Source: Torymus aiolomorphi
Lineage: Eukaryota > Arthropoda > Insecta > Hymenoptera > Torymidae
DNA: 64,000 nt
Direction of reading: 5' to 3'
NCBI GenBank assembly: GCA_036365515.1
Contig: CM070873.1
Location: 226,067,876-226,131,875, forward strand
The notes beneath the pieces were generated by a model that was not told the DNA's origin, made no database searches, and worked only from the letters and a program-made list of their open reading frames with translations. The position numbers were made by a program, and so were the translations under genes. How positions within the stretch are numbered: position 1 is the stretch's first letter; every line of letters begins with the position of its first letter. Positions 48,231 to 60,080 of this stretch are shown piece by piece.

Positions 48231-48560
48231 GTACTATTTCTTTTTCGTTGTTTTCTTTAGCTAGTGTGAATAGTGCGTACGTGTATATGTGTTACACCTG
48301 GGAATTGCGCCTAGTTTGCCTGTTTGTTGCCAGAATTTTTTAGTAAGACTGACGAGGGTACACTGGTTGCAAAATATAGAATGCTGCATAGTAATTAATA
48401 ATTTATTAAGGGTAGTCCGAGTAAATGGTTTCGCGCAGTATTTACAGTTGCTGTGCGCCAGTAGTTCTGCAAGGGTTTATTTTGAGAAAATTAGAGTTGT
48501 GGTTTCGTTATGTGTTGATCGTGCTGAAATGCAGAAATATGTAAACTTGCGTTACTTCCT
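47931..48560. other. Unassigned DNA with a CT tract
   Basis: Contains a (CT)n run at 48185-48227. A + frame at 48289-48564 is open without a recognised domain. Confidence 0.35.
48185..48227. repeat. (CT)n microsatellite
   Basis: About 43 bp of pure CT dinucleotide. Confidence 0.96.
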
Positions 48561-49254
48561 TTAAAGTGGTCTTCTCCCTAATGGCTCCTGAGGCCAAAAT
48601 TACCTGAAAAAATAAATTAAAATATAATTACTATAAAACAAAGTATATGTATTACTAATATAACTTATTTCTAATACAAAATCCTAGGAGACAGGGCTCT
48701 AAACCCACTTTATGCAGAATTATGTCATTAAAAAAAAAATGGTGTTCAAGTTTTTTTGGCAGCTAGTTGATGGATTTTGATGAGACAAGTTGCAAATTAC
48801 TTGGAAAACATGTACCTATTATGGCATGGAGCACTGAAATAAAAAAGTTTTGTTAGTAAGTATTTTTTTAATTGAAAAACTACTTTTTTCTCTTAATTTT
48901 ATAAATTTTTATGAATTTTTATCGTTTTTAGCATCAACAAAGTACTTACTCACAAAACTTTTTAATTCCAGAACTTCATGCGATATGTACATGTTTCGCA
49001 AGTAATTCGCAACTAGTCTCATCAAAACCCATCAACTAGCTGCCAAGAAAACTTGCACACCAGTTTTTAAAATTTTTTTAATGACATAATTTTGCATAAA
49101 GTAGGTTTAGAGACCTATCTCCTGGGATGTTGTATTAGAAAGAAGTTATATTAATAATATATATGTATATACTTTGTTTTATAATAATTATATTTTGATT
49201 TACTTTTTCAGATAATTTTGGCCTTAGAAGCCATTAGGTAGAAGACCACCTTAA
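48561..49254. mobile_element. Foldback element flanked by TTAA
   Basis: Arms of about 310 bp in inverted orientation. TTAAAGTGGTCTTCTCCCTA at 48561 pairs with GGTAGAAGACCACCTTAA ending at 49254. Further paired blocks are CTGAGGCCAAAATTACCTGA, GGGCTCTAAACCCACTTTAT and TAGTTGATGG...TGATGAGAC. The centre (about 48860-48960) is a short AT-rich spacer. TTAA lies at both edges, the target used by piggyBac- and Kolobok-type DNA transposons. No coding capacity, so non-autonomous. Confidence 0.88.
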
Positions 49255-49396
49255 GAGAAAGTTTTGTGATAATAAAATAGTACATTTAGTACATGATCTG
49301 AGACTTGGTTTGTGAGAGTAGGGCCAGCTATCGACCGGAGGGGTCGGCTAGCAGCCTCTGAGGCCAGAGTCATCGAAGCCCATCTCATGCCATTTA

Positions 49397-49469
49397 TTCT
49401 CAGTGTACAAAATACTCCACCTCCTACGTCCCAGTCCTGTGGAAAAACTCCGAGAGATACCTACTTAAG
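49397..49469. repeat. Dispersed 70-bp repeat, copy 2
   Basis: TTCTCAGTGTACAAA, then CCTACGTCCCAGTCCTG and AAAAACTCCGAGAGATACC, ending CTACTTAA. Partner of 41329-41399. Confidence 0.8.
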
Positions 49470-49512
49470 GGGGTCTTACACCTAGTGGCTTCCGAGGCCA
49501 TAATCAGCTGAA
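49465..49512. mobile_element. Solo end of the TTAA foldback family
   Basis: TTAAGGGGGTCTTACACCTA, then GTGGCTTCCGAGGCC and ATAATCAGCTGAAAAA. This is the terminal sequence of the element at 48561-49254. The opposite end was not found downstream. Confidence 0.7.
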
Positions 49513-49544
49513 AAAAAGAGAAAAATGTAGTTTAAACACTATAC

Positions 49545-49866
49545 GACATATCGTCGGATAGGAAAAAGGTTCTATCTTGGCGAAGCGCGTAAAAAGGTTC
49601 TATTTCAGACGAGCGTGTAAGAAGGTTCTATTTCAGCTGAGCGCGTGAAAAGGTTCTATCTCAGCTGAACATGTAAGAAGGTTCCATCTCGCGCGCTTCA
49701 ATTTTTCATCGACGTTATTACGTTAAGAACCGCTGGACAATTTAAACAGATCTCTTAATGATTTCTTGTGTGGTATAAATAGCTAATCTATGCGTTTCGC
49801 CGAGATGACACCTTCTAACGCGCTTCGTTGAGATAGAACTGTTTCCTCCCACCCGACGATATATAC
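49545..49866. mobile_element. Small foldback element with tandem repeats in its arms
   Basis: Outer ends ATATCGTCGGATAGG and CCCGACGATATA are inverted. The left arm holds five 28-bp direct repeats (AAGGTTCTATYTCAGCTGAG-like; GGTT at 49567, 49595, 49624, 49652, 49680). The right arm holds about two units of the same sequence inverted (49795-49848). Tandem units inside terminal inverted repeats with unequal copy number are the hallmark of Drosophila FB-type foldback elements. Relationship to FB is by architecture only. Confidence 0.8.
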
Positions 49867-51770
49867 TAATACACACTATTTCTGATAAAATGGTCTAAAA
49901 TATAATCTGTTGCCCTGTTTTACTCAGAGATATAGCATTTTCAATTTTTTAGCATTCGTGTAACTTTTTGAAAAAAGTATTCAATGAATTTTCATGGGAT
50001 GGGGCCTAAATTACTTGAAATTTGTGTGTTATGGCCCAAAGAGTTGAAAATATGATAAATGGCTAATTCCATTCAAATTCAGGCAGGCTGTCACAGATCA
50101 AATTTTTTTTCGCCTAAAAACAATAAGACTTTTCATTGAAGTTCATTGAATTAAAAATGTTTTACAACATTCTACCGCTTTACAAAAGTTTCAGATCAAA
50201 ATTTCAATTCGATTTTGTGTAAAACTTATTTTTCAGGTCAATTATTGGCAGCGCTTTTTTATTTATTAAAAAAATCACAATATCTAAACTTTTTTTATTT
50301 AAAATAATCGAAATATCGATCACTGACTTTAACTGTTGTTATACTGCGAATCGTAAATTTACTAATAAAAGCGTTTATTACTACCGAAGACAAAATATGC
50401 GAAACGTCCCTCTCAACTGCAGATGTAGAGCGAGCATCACAACCTTCACGCATAATTAATTTTCCGATAAAGTTGAAGCCCTTCCCCCACCCCCACCAAT
50501 GCTTTCCATATTTGCCATGAATGACGCGTGGCGATGCAATTTTGCAAATAAAATCGATATTCGCGCGCACTTAACTCTTTGCCCCTTTCCGGCCGTAAAA
50601 ACAAGAAATTGAGTTTATAAGCGCGAAAACACGGGTAGTAGATTCCTTCGCTATCCCGAAAACACTAACGGTAGTTAAAGTGAACATAAAAGAACGAGAG
50701 AGAGAGGGGGGGGGGGGGACGTTCTCCCTCTCTTTCTTGCCGGATGTAATCAATACTTTATACCGTGTGTGCTAGTACATATTTGAACCCTCGCAATTGA
50801 ACTTTCTCCTGGTTCACTATATAAGCGTTTCCCGATGCGCATATAATACAAGCAAATCTTCACTGAATCCGCACGCACATACACATACACACATACCACA
50901 CTCATACGGACACAAATACAGGTACACATACACACATGCACGCGAGCGCACGAAGTCGCGAAGATATGGAGAATGGAGTAAGTTCGCTCGCTTGCCCATC
51001 CACGCTCTGCTGTTTCATCTTTCCTTTGGCAGAGGCACTTTTCCTAGTCGGCACTGCGAGGGCGCACATATACATGTCAAGGAAAACTTTATATATGAAA
51101 ACAACTTTGCATAGACTCATGTCGCGTGAGCAAGATGCCCTATATACCGATGTGCGTATGGAACTCAGCAGGAATGGTGCATACGCAAGACAAATAAGGT
51201 TGCCCTCGAAATAGTAGATTAGTAATTAAAAAAAGGCAATGTTTCAGAAATTGATAAAGAATTTGAAATTGAAGTATAGTTGCAACATTTTGGTTTAAAA
51301 AAATGGTCTGATCTTACGTTGACCTTATCTACTTTACTTTACTTACAGCTGTGTTTAGGAACGTTTGGAATTAGAAACGTGATTCCAGGACTTGAAATAA
51401 GAATATTTATTCCTTTCAAAATAATTATTAATTCATATTAATTTGAATTACTTTAGACCGCAAATGTATAAAAATACATGTAAGAAAGTATTTACAACTT
51501 GAAGTTTGAAATTCAAGTAATATACAATCTGTGTACGACGTAATGGGAATAGCTGAAGATGAACTGACGAAAGAGCTAAAAGTTGTAAATCTTTTAAATT
51601 GTTAAAATTTAATATTTCCAATAATCGCTTTACGCCCACTATCTTTTAGCCATCCACATAACACTGGCGTGAAAAGCGCACCCAGCAACTATAAAGACAC
51701 TATCTGCGCATATCAATTCGTATCAGTTCGCGTGCGATTCTCTTTTCTACGACTTTTGCACACACATACA
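49867..51770. other. Unassigned DNA
   Basis: AT-rich to 50290. It is then mixed, with a GAGAGAGGGGGGGGGG stretch at about 50696-50718 and CA-rich sequence at 50872-50940. Open frames at 50797-51214 are low complexity. No gene recognised. Confidence 0.35.
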
Positions 51771-52325
51771 GGGGGGAGGTATTTTATCAGAATGGTAAAA
51801 TGTTAGATGGGTATTTTTTCAGAAAATATACTATCGTTTAAATTATTTTTCGAATCCGATACTGTTGATTCCGAACAGGAGTTATTCAGAACACACAAGA
51901 AATTATTTTCGAAAAGAAAATATCAGAAAAATTTGTGTCTATAAAAATTGAAAACAGATTGCATGAAATTATAAAAATACTTTTTACTAGAAAAATAAAA
52001 TTCCGAAAAATCTCAAACGTTCATTCCTATACGATTTTCAGCTCATTTGTCGACATTTTAGCTTTTCTGAATCACTGCATTTTCTACAATTTAATCGTTA
52101 GGTAGAAATGGCATTCGAAAAATTGACATGACATATCATATAAAAATAATTTAATGAAGATATTATGGCCTTCTTGCCATATTTTTTCGAATTTTTATAT
52201 ATTATACATTTTTAAACATTCGGAAAATTTACCCTTCTATCATAAGATATTCTAATTTGTTTTTTTACCTTTCTGAGAAAATATCCATCTAACATTTTAC
52301 CATTCTGATAAAACACCTCCCCCCC
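51771..52325. mobile_element. MITE with 54-bp terminal inverted repeats
   Basis: GGGGGGAGGTATTTTATCAG then AATGGTAAAATGTTAGATGG at the left (51771-51824) are inverted at the right (52272-52325) with few mismatches. The 450-bp AT-rich interior has no coding capacity. Both outer flanks contain CACACATACA / CACATACACA-type sequence, suggesting insertion into a CA-rich site. Superfamily not assigned. Confidence 0.88.
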
Positions 52326-54215
52326 ACATACACATGAGCGTGCGTGCACAAACACGCATATGTACACACAGAGCTGAATGGATCTCCTTCCTATGCGTCA
52401 TCAATTGAAAAAATCTCGAAGGGACAGACAAAGAGGTGAAAAGAGAGGAAGCCACACCGACGGACGTCCTCATACCCGTCATCTATCTTTCCCTGGCCTC
52501 TCTCTTTGTCTCTCTCTCTCTCACTTTCTATCCTCTTTTACGCTGTGATTCGAGCTCCCTTTCTCGCGCCACATTCGCACAGACGCGCTGTATATATATG
52601 TTCAATCAGAGCCAGTGCAAGCGCATGCGCGCCCGCGCGTATTAATCGCGTCGCGCCGACTGAAAAACGCCGGCTCGTAATAAACGAGTGATTATACATG
52701 GTCTCCCCCCTTCGCTTGCAAAAAAAAAAAAAAAAAAAAACGTATAGCATCGCGGAATTCGCCCCGTCGTGTCGGCGGTGAATCGCCAGGATAAAAAAAA
52801 AATCTTGCCTCAGAGCGTATAACGAAGGCGTGTGCTGGCACGAAAAGGAAAAAACGCGGCTGACGATCTGCATGAGGAACGGACGTGGGTAACGGACGAA
52901 TAGGGAGAAGAGAAATTGCCGAAGGGAGAAAGGGAAGAACAGAGAGAGAGAGAGAGAGGAGGGGAGGATAAAACGTGCTGGCGAACGTGGTGGAGAGGGG
53001 AGCGGGAAGATTTAAATGTTTCCGGCCCCGAAGAAAGGGAGAAAGGAGCGGCGGGCACACGGAGGTGGAGAGAGAAAAAAAATTCGCCGTTATAGCGCTA
53101 GGGCGCGAAAATTGCGAGGATGGATGGACGGGCGGGCGTACGCGGCCCGTGGCCGCAAAAAATCTACAAGTCCTTTCGTTCCCCCGAGAAATGGAAGAAA
53201 GCTCGGCGCGCAGGTGCGGAGGACGTATATATACAGGAAGGAGGTCACGTAGATCAAATTGCTCTCGACGCGGCCGCTACCGATGGCCCCGACAGAAATA
53301 CTCAAATGGTCGCGCGCATGTGTATTCGTGTGTATATATATATATACACTACACATGAGGACGGGTAATTTCGTGTCAAGTGATCCAGTTAAAAAATGAA
53401 TATCTTTGAAACTCTGCGAGTTTCTGCCCAAGTGCTCTTTACCAAAAGCTCATAAAAAATGTGCTGGTTTGCATATTCCTGTTACTGCTTGCAGAGCAGT
53501 TTGAGAGCAAATTCAATATTTTAACAAGGAGTAAATTTCGAAATGTTTTCCAATTCTTAAACTGATCAGACATTTAAGAAAAAAATTCTCATAGAAAAAC
53601 AACAAAACAGTGTACTTTTTAATGAAATGCTTTTGAAATCATATTTATCGTAAAAAGGAGCGTAAAGTAGAGTTTTCCGATGCGACTTTAGCAAGGGTGC
53701 AAATCCTACGCTCTAGTTATGAACATTATTTTTCAAAGTATTATCCCTCTAAATTCGAAAAAAAGAAGTTCACGATGAATAAGTGAATATTCACTTTTTG
53801 TAATAATATATGACTAAGTTTTACTTATTCGAGTTTACATAATAGGTATAAACTGTCCCTTTTTTGCTTCGTTTTGCGAACATTTGCATTTACATTAAAA
53901 ATATGTATATTTTTAAATCATACAGGCGTTAATTTTTATTATGATGATTTATTGATATTATATTTTATTAATATTCTTTTAAATATTCTTATATTGTAAA
54001 ACGATTTTCCGCAAAACCATATTATTTTCATTTTATAAATTATTATTTTCATTTAAAATAACTTTAAAATTTCATTCATATTTTTACTCCTTTCTAGAAT
54101 AAATATTAATAATTACGTTGAATTTCCGAATGTAACATCCCCTTTGTCCCTTTCTGAACTTGGCAACCCTTTCAAAATAAAGCACGAAACTCAAAAACAA
54201 CCACTCAACATTGAC
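52326..54215. other. Unassigned region, CpG-rich then AT-rich
   Basis: 52430-53350 is CpG-rich, with an A-run at 52720-52740 and a GA run at 52939-52957. Open frames on both strands look compositional. 53351-53425 resembles the segment shared by 54216-54366 and 56870-57027. 53430-54110 is AT-rich and featureless. Confidence 0.35.
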
Positions 54216-54366
54216 GAAGTTCCAAAGATACATACCCACTTTCCGAAGGCATACGCGCGCGCCAGTCACTTGACACGGAATCCCCCATTTGTATACACAT
54301 ACTTCCCTATGAAAGGGCGAAATACAGGCAGAAATGAGGAGCTGAAAGACGACCGACGCGCTGAAT
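54216..54366 (-). repeat. Inverted copy of a segment of the 56.7-57.7 kb MITE
   Basis: The reverse complement matches 56870-57027 over about 150 bp, including GCGCGCGCGTATGCCTTCGG, AAAGTGGGTATGTATCTTTG and GAGCTCCTCATTTCT. Both copies are open in some frame, but not in a way that preserves a protein. Confidence 0.88.
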
Positions 54367-54949
54367 AGTTGATACGGGGCCCGCTCACTCCCGCGGTATT
54401 TCATGCAGGCCATTTAAGGTGGATTCTCGGTCTCCGACGAGACGCGAATGCAGAGATGGAGAGAGAGAGAGAGTAATAGAGAGAGTGAGAGCGGGAGAGA
54501 GAGGAAAAGAGAGAAGTGTTTAGAAGATTGCTGCTGCTACCGAACTCTGTATGCCGCGTGACGATGAAAGAAGTGGAATTGCAGACGCGTCACGCCATAA
54601 TGGAAGATGAGGGCGTGGATGAAATGAAAGAGAAGTCGAACGCGCAGATTGGGAAAATGCAGCGTATTGAACGAGCGAAATAAAGAAATATCGATTGACC
54701 GACTGCCAGTGAAATTGTTATTTATTTTTGACAGTGTGCAAGCGCCCGGGAGTACTGTCGCCAAATAAATAAATCATTCGCTGAGTTGGTACGAGTGTAC
54801 GCGTTCTGCAGAGCTGATTGAATTAATGCGCTCGAAGCAACGTATGGATTTTTATTCAAAGGCACGGGACAGAAACAGTTGCAAAAATGAGTTTTTTTTC
54901 ACGATTTTTTACCCTTTATTGGTTACAAATTCTGCAATACAATTAACTA
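54367..54949. other. Unassigned DNA, purine-rich then mixed
   Basis: GAGAGA runs at 54458-54512 and no gene recognised. Confidence 0.35.
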
Positions 54950-56476
54950 AATAAAAACCGCTGCCAATTCATTGGCACGTAGCTTCCTCAAACTTAATTT
55001 ACTGATTCCTTTAATTAATTTGTAATTCCAATATTTAAAATTTAATACTTCAGAAAGACAGAAATAACAAAACTCCAACATAATTTATTCAAATTTTTAT
55101 AGATTTCCACAAAATTTCACATACATAAAATATATATCACAATTGCCTATAAATTTGCAACTGATATTTAGAGCTCTATGTATTTGAATGTAATTTATAG
55201 CATTCAAAACATAATTAAATTACCTATATTTTCTAAAAAAAATTAATTTTCTAGCTATCACGGTTCTTTTGTTATTAACAGAAATGTAAAAATTTAAAAA
55301 TTAAAAAAAAATGAGTTTTGGATGTTCAACTATTACGATAGTAAAATTGTCTTATTCGCTTCAAAATTTATTGTACAGGTATATTATTGATAGTTCTCAG
55401 CAGAGTTTTTTTGGCAAAATGATTGGTTCATAATTTTCAGAGATATTACAAACTAAAGTTATCTTTTTATAAATTAAATTTAATTTAATTATAAAGTAAA
55501 TTAAAAAAAAAATTATAAATTAATCCTCAAGAAATAGATTTTAAAAATGTCTAGAAAAATTTTAACCTCAAATATCTCTGAAATTTATGAACCAATCACT
55601 TTGCCAAAAGAACTCATCCGAGAACTATCAATAATATACCTCTACAATGAATTTTGAAGCGAATAAGACAATTTTACTCTTGTAATAGTTGAACATATAA
55701 AACTCATTTTTTTTTCATTTTTCAATTTTTACGTTTTTGTTAATAACAAAAGAACCGTGATAGCTAGAGAATTAATTTTTTTTAGAAAATATAGGTAATT
55801 TAATTCTCTTTCGAATACCATACCCCCCATTTAGATACATAGAGCCGTTCTCGAGAAATTACGATTAAAAAAAAAATTGAAAAAAATTTTAACCTCAAAT
55901 ATCTTCGAAATTTATGGATCAATCCTTTTGCCCAAAGAACTCACTCGATTGGTATACAAAATCTACCACTACAAAGAATTTCAAAGTAATTAAGCCAATT
56001 TTACTATAGTTATTGAACGACAAAAAAAATCACTTTCTTTTATAAATTATTTTTTTTCTCAAAAAATAATGAATAAAAAAACCTAAAAATTTAGTAAGTT
56101 ATAGTACTTAATATCCTTTATAACCAAAAAAATATTCATGTTAATATCTTTTTTAATTTCGAAATATAACCTATTTACAAAAAATTACGTTTTCATCAAT
56201 AACTTATGACGAAATATAGCTACCGACTTTTTTTTTTTTAAATTGTAGATAATTTTATCCTACATACAGAGAATTCATGATATATAAACAATATTTGTTC
56301 TAAATATTAAAAAAATCGAAAAAAAAAATTTTGAAAATTAAAAAATGGCTATTAAAAAAAAAAATAAGTTTTACAAAAATAGAATATTGACCCCAATTAT
56401 GGAAGCAAAATCTAAAAAAATGATCACTCTCCCGTTAAAATCGGTCGAGTAGATCATGAGATATCAGCGTATACGG

Positions 56477-56542
<66 letters not shown>

Positions 56543-56668
56543 CCATACGGACATTTTCTAAAAATAGTGTATTTCGATTCCAAATTTGCTAAATAACATT
56601 TCTAACACATTATATCATAAACTTTTTTTTTTACTATCACAAAGCTTCCTCTATGAGGAAGCAATATA
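54950..56668. repeat. GCTTCCTC dispersed family, most complete copy
   Basis: Left end AAACCGCTGCCAATTCATTG then TAGCTTCCTCAA. Right end GCTTCCTCTATGAGGAAGC at about 56643-56661. The interior has an inverted repeat of about 240-bp arms (55250-55510 against 55540-55770), bounded by CTAGCTATCACGGTTCTTTT and its complement. It also has a CA array at 56485-56541 preceded by ATCGGTCGAGTAGATCATGA. Fragments lie at 28236-28650 and 31946-32930. No coding capacity. Probably a non-autonomous DNA element. Confidence 0.82.
56485..56541. repeat. (CA)n microsatellite
   Basis: About 57 bp of CA inside the dispersed family, at the position homologous to the 147-bp array at 32653. Confidence 0.96.
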
Positions 56669-56748
56669 TCATTCATTTGCGTTACCTTATGAGAATAAGC
56701 TGCAACAATTTAACGATTTTATTTTATCAGAAACGCGATAGAAGAGTA

Positions 56749-57667
56749 GGGGAGACCGAGGCTAGTTGGCATACAGGAGAGATCCAAATGCTAATAACTT
56801 GTGACTGAAATAACATAGGTCAAGGCTGGTCAGTATAATGACCGCTCGTGCGCGTGGGCCCCGTAGCACCTATTCACCGTGTCGGTCGCCTTTGAGCTCC
56901 TCATTTCTCCCTGTATTTCGCCTTTTCATGGTAAAGTATGTGTATACAAATGAGGGATTCCGCGTCAAGGGGCTGGCGCGCGCGTATGCCTTCGGAAAGT
57001 GGGTATGTATCTTTGAAACTTCGTGAGTTAACAGGTTATAATCTAAAATAGAATGAGGAATAAGTATTTGTTTTAATTTCTAGTGCCGCAAAGCGTCATA
57101 CGCCGTGGAAAGATACACGAATAATTCTTTAAAAAATTATGATTATCTATTTGCACTTAATGTAGATTATAATAATTGCTTTATTTTAATTGATTATAGT
57201 AATTTTTTTACTAAAAATTGGGGCATGTTGGCTGACTTTTGGAGCTAGATCGCCATTAAACTAATTATTACACTATACTTGAATATTTTCAAACAAAACA
57301 AGCATAAGGTGGATTGTTTTGAAAGTTATACTCTGAATCAATGAACTTTACATCTGACGGTCATTTAGCAAAATGTAAAGTTCATTGATTCAGAGTATAA
57401 ATTTCAAAACAACCCACCTTATGCTTGTTTTGTTTTGATATTTGACCAGAAAAATTTTATATCCTTATATATGTATATACTTTTTATACATAATATACTA
57501 ATTTTTTGTATTTTATTTTAAGATTTATTGAATAGTGTAGTTAAAAAATTGAAAGTTTGAGAAAAATACTTTGAAATATTGACAAAGTTTTGTGTATTAA
57601 ATGTATAGCTTTTTACAATAAAAAAAAAGGAAATGTAAAAAGTCGTCCAACTAGTCCCGGTCTCCCC
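56749..57667. mobile_element. MITE with TA flanks and an internal palindrome
   Basis: GGGGAGACCGAGGCTAGTTG at 56749 is inverted as CAACTAGTCCCGGTCTCCCC ending at 57667, and TA lies on both sides. TA target duplication fits Tc1/mariner-like mobilisation. The interior contains the segment shared with 54216-54366 and a near-perfect 66-bp inverted repeat at 57287-57352 and 57374-57440. No transposase. Confidence 0.87.
57287..57440. repeat. 66-bp-arm palindrome inside the MITE
   Basis: AACAAAACAAGCATAAGGTG, then TATACTCTGAATCAATGAAC and TTTACA pair with TGTAAAGTTCATTGATTCAG, then CACCTTATGCTTGTTTTGTT. Two or three mismatches, loop of about 21 bases. Confidence 0.95.
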
Positions 57668-59096
57668 TACTACTTCTTTGGTGAAAAAATGAAAAATGAA
57701 TTAAATTTTATATTTCATATATTTTATATGTATACTTTATGCAGTACCATATAGATTCAAAATATCTCAAATAGCTCAAATTTATTAAAAGAAATAATAT
57801 CAATTTCGAACCTTCTTCATATAAAGTCGAAAATAATAAAAGACTTAAAAAAAAAAGTTTCATTGCGATCAGGAAAAAGAACGCAATTTCCTACATTTTT
57901 AAAAAAGTTAAATCTCTCAACGATTTCTGAAAAAATTTATCGAGTCTCCAACGGTGCTGAAGTTTCACACACGCGCGCTAGATGATAAGAAATGAAAAGA
58001 ACTACGCCCGGACGAGTTGTAAAAAGGAAGCAAAACGAAGCGCATGCACGCAGGGGAGAGGGAAGGGCAGCACGGAAATAGAAAAAGGAAACGGGAAGAA
58101 CGCAGGACTAATCGTTTCTCTACCTTCGATGAAAGATTTTTACGATAGCGAGCGAGCTAGCGGGTGCGCGGCACTCAACGGCGACCGCCGCAGCACTGTA
58201 TACAGAAGGACCTCGAGTGGTGCTTGGGTACAATTTACCACTCGGTGATATGACGCCGCTCGCCCTCTCGCGCTACTTTTCTGAGAGGACCAATAGACGC
58301 CCCCGTCATTTCGAACTGTATTTCCGAGACAACTGTTGACTTTCTTTGGGAAAATGAACCGACTCGGCGAAAACGACCCAACGTACACCGGCGTCCTATT
58401 CGTTTATACTTTTCTTTAGGATGAGAACGATGAGTGAATCTATACGTCGTAATATTGAAGGAAAAACTGTTAAGAATAAAACATTTTTATAGAGAATTCA
58501 GATTTAAAAATGTGAGTAATAAATCTTCTTTGGTTTTTTCATTCACGTTCTTTAACTTCACTTGTAGTATCGTACTTCGGTTTAAATATAAAATGTTTTT
58601 TCCATGCAACTTGTAAATGGTATCATACTGCCAAATAGAGCAGCAAAGAATCGATTACTATAAATAGTTAAAATACAAATAACAACATATTATCATTTCG
58701 GGGACTATCGATAAATGAATTAGGAAGAGAATTATAAACACAATTGAAACAAATGAGATTCTGGATGACCCTTTGAATAACATAAACCTTTTGATATTGG
58801 TGTACATATTAAAAACGGATTAGATAGTTCTTGCTATTGATCATATTTTACGAAATATTTGCAATATAAAATAATATTTCTGTAATAAGACTACTTAAGC
58901 AATAATATTTAATTGTATGTATATTTGAGTTATATTGGTAATAAAAATATAATAAAAATTATTGATAACTTTAAATCAAATTGTCTGGGATAAATTAATT
59001 TATAGCAAATCATCTCAATTTTCACAAATTTAAGTTTGAATAGGAATTGCTTTATTAATTAACGTAAGGTTTGAGAGGTGACGTTCAAATAACAAA
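57668..59096. other. Unassigned DNA
   Basis: 57970-58400 is more GC-rich, with a + frame (57982-58248) lacking any domain. The rest is AT-rich. Confidence 0.35.
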
Positions 59097-59170
59097 ATAG
59101 AATAGAATAGTTTATTGTAAGACTAAGGACTCTAGGTCGTACATAGTCACACGTAGTGTAATATAAAAAA
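59097..59170 (-). mobile_element. Probable 3' terminus of a non-LTR retrotransposon
   Basis: On the - strand it ends CTTACAATAAACTATTCTAT then TCTATTTTGTT, a polyadenylation-like AATAAA followed by TATTC repeats, typical of LINE 3' ends. No coding sequence remains upstream on that strand, so it would be a severely 5'-truncated insertion. Confidence 0.5.
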
Positions 59171-60028
59171 AGACAGTGATAAAATTAGCGCAAATAATAG
59201 TGGTTAATGTTACCGAATCCAGAATTATATCACATAATTTTGTAAATGAGAGTAATTGCTTTATTATTTTAATATTTATTTTTTATACTTTTACTTTTTA
59301 AAATATTCACATTAAAGAATAAATTGATATACAGTTTTAAAATTTTGCATTAAGCTGAGTAGAAAATATTTTTTTAAATAAGAGATTGTTTATCACTTTT
59401 TTTTATTATTATCTAATTTTTCAGACTTTCGTTATGATTCAACATTATTAAGTCGGCAAGAAATAAACCAACTTGGTTGAATGCCAAGTAGAAGCTTTAG
59501 GGTAAACTGTAAATATCTGTGCGCAAGAACCTCTCACTGAATAGCAGCCGGAGTCAGACTAATGTAATCTGCAGCGCGCTCCGCTCTGAAAACGCAAATC
59601 ATGTCCATCTGTACGCGAGATTTCAAAATAGCGAAATTGAACTATATTTCAAAAATGTTAATACACACTACTAAAATAGTAGATGCCCACTATTTTGAAG
59701 TGCATATTCAATATTTCAGAAATGCACGACTTTTAGCTACTGAGGTAGTGATTTTTCATTATTTTACATTTAGAGAGTAATAATGTGTAATAATTTATTC
59801 CCATCTCTACTATAATGCACATTTTATAGCCTGCAAAGCGGAGCAAAAGTGGCGTCTGATTCCCTCTTTTACTTTATTCCCACATAATGCGGGAATAAAG
59901 TGAATTAACGGGAATAAAGTAACATGGTCTAATTTTTTATGTTTATGGTGAATTGGGTTAAAACTAACAAAATTATAACACGTAAATACAAAATAATTTT
60001 TCAAATCTATGAAGTGGCCACAGTGGCG
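59171..60028. other. Unassigned DNA with GGGAATAAAGT repeats
   Basis: Two copies of CGGGAATAAAGT at about 59889 and 59909 precede a hairpin at 60029. A third CGGGAATAA is at 60081. No gene. Confidence 0.4.
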
Positions 60029-60080
60029 ATGGGTTCACTGCCCTCGCTTAACTACGATCGCTCGGGCAGTGAACTCACCC
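60029..60080. repeat. Hairpin with GTTCACTGCCC arms
   Basis: ATGGGTTCACTGCCC pairs with GGGCAGTGAACTCACCC. The loop is CTCGCTTAACTACGATCGCTC-like, about 20 bases. It resembles in size and GC content the hairpins at 9671 and 10039. Confidence 0.85.

Noticed and set aside
49561..49690. 28-bp repeats resembling a CRISPR array
   Set aside because: Units are directly adjacent with no spacers, occur inverted in the other arm, and the DNA is eukaryotic.
52435..53431. Cluster of frames on both strands at 52.4-53.4 kb
   Set aside because: Compositional openness; Arg/Gly/Ser-rich products without domains or coherent start context.
54144..54368. 74-codon + frame
   Set aside because: It lies in a segment repeated inverted at 56870-57027, where the frame is not preserved.
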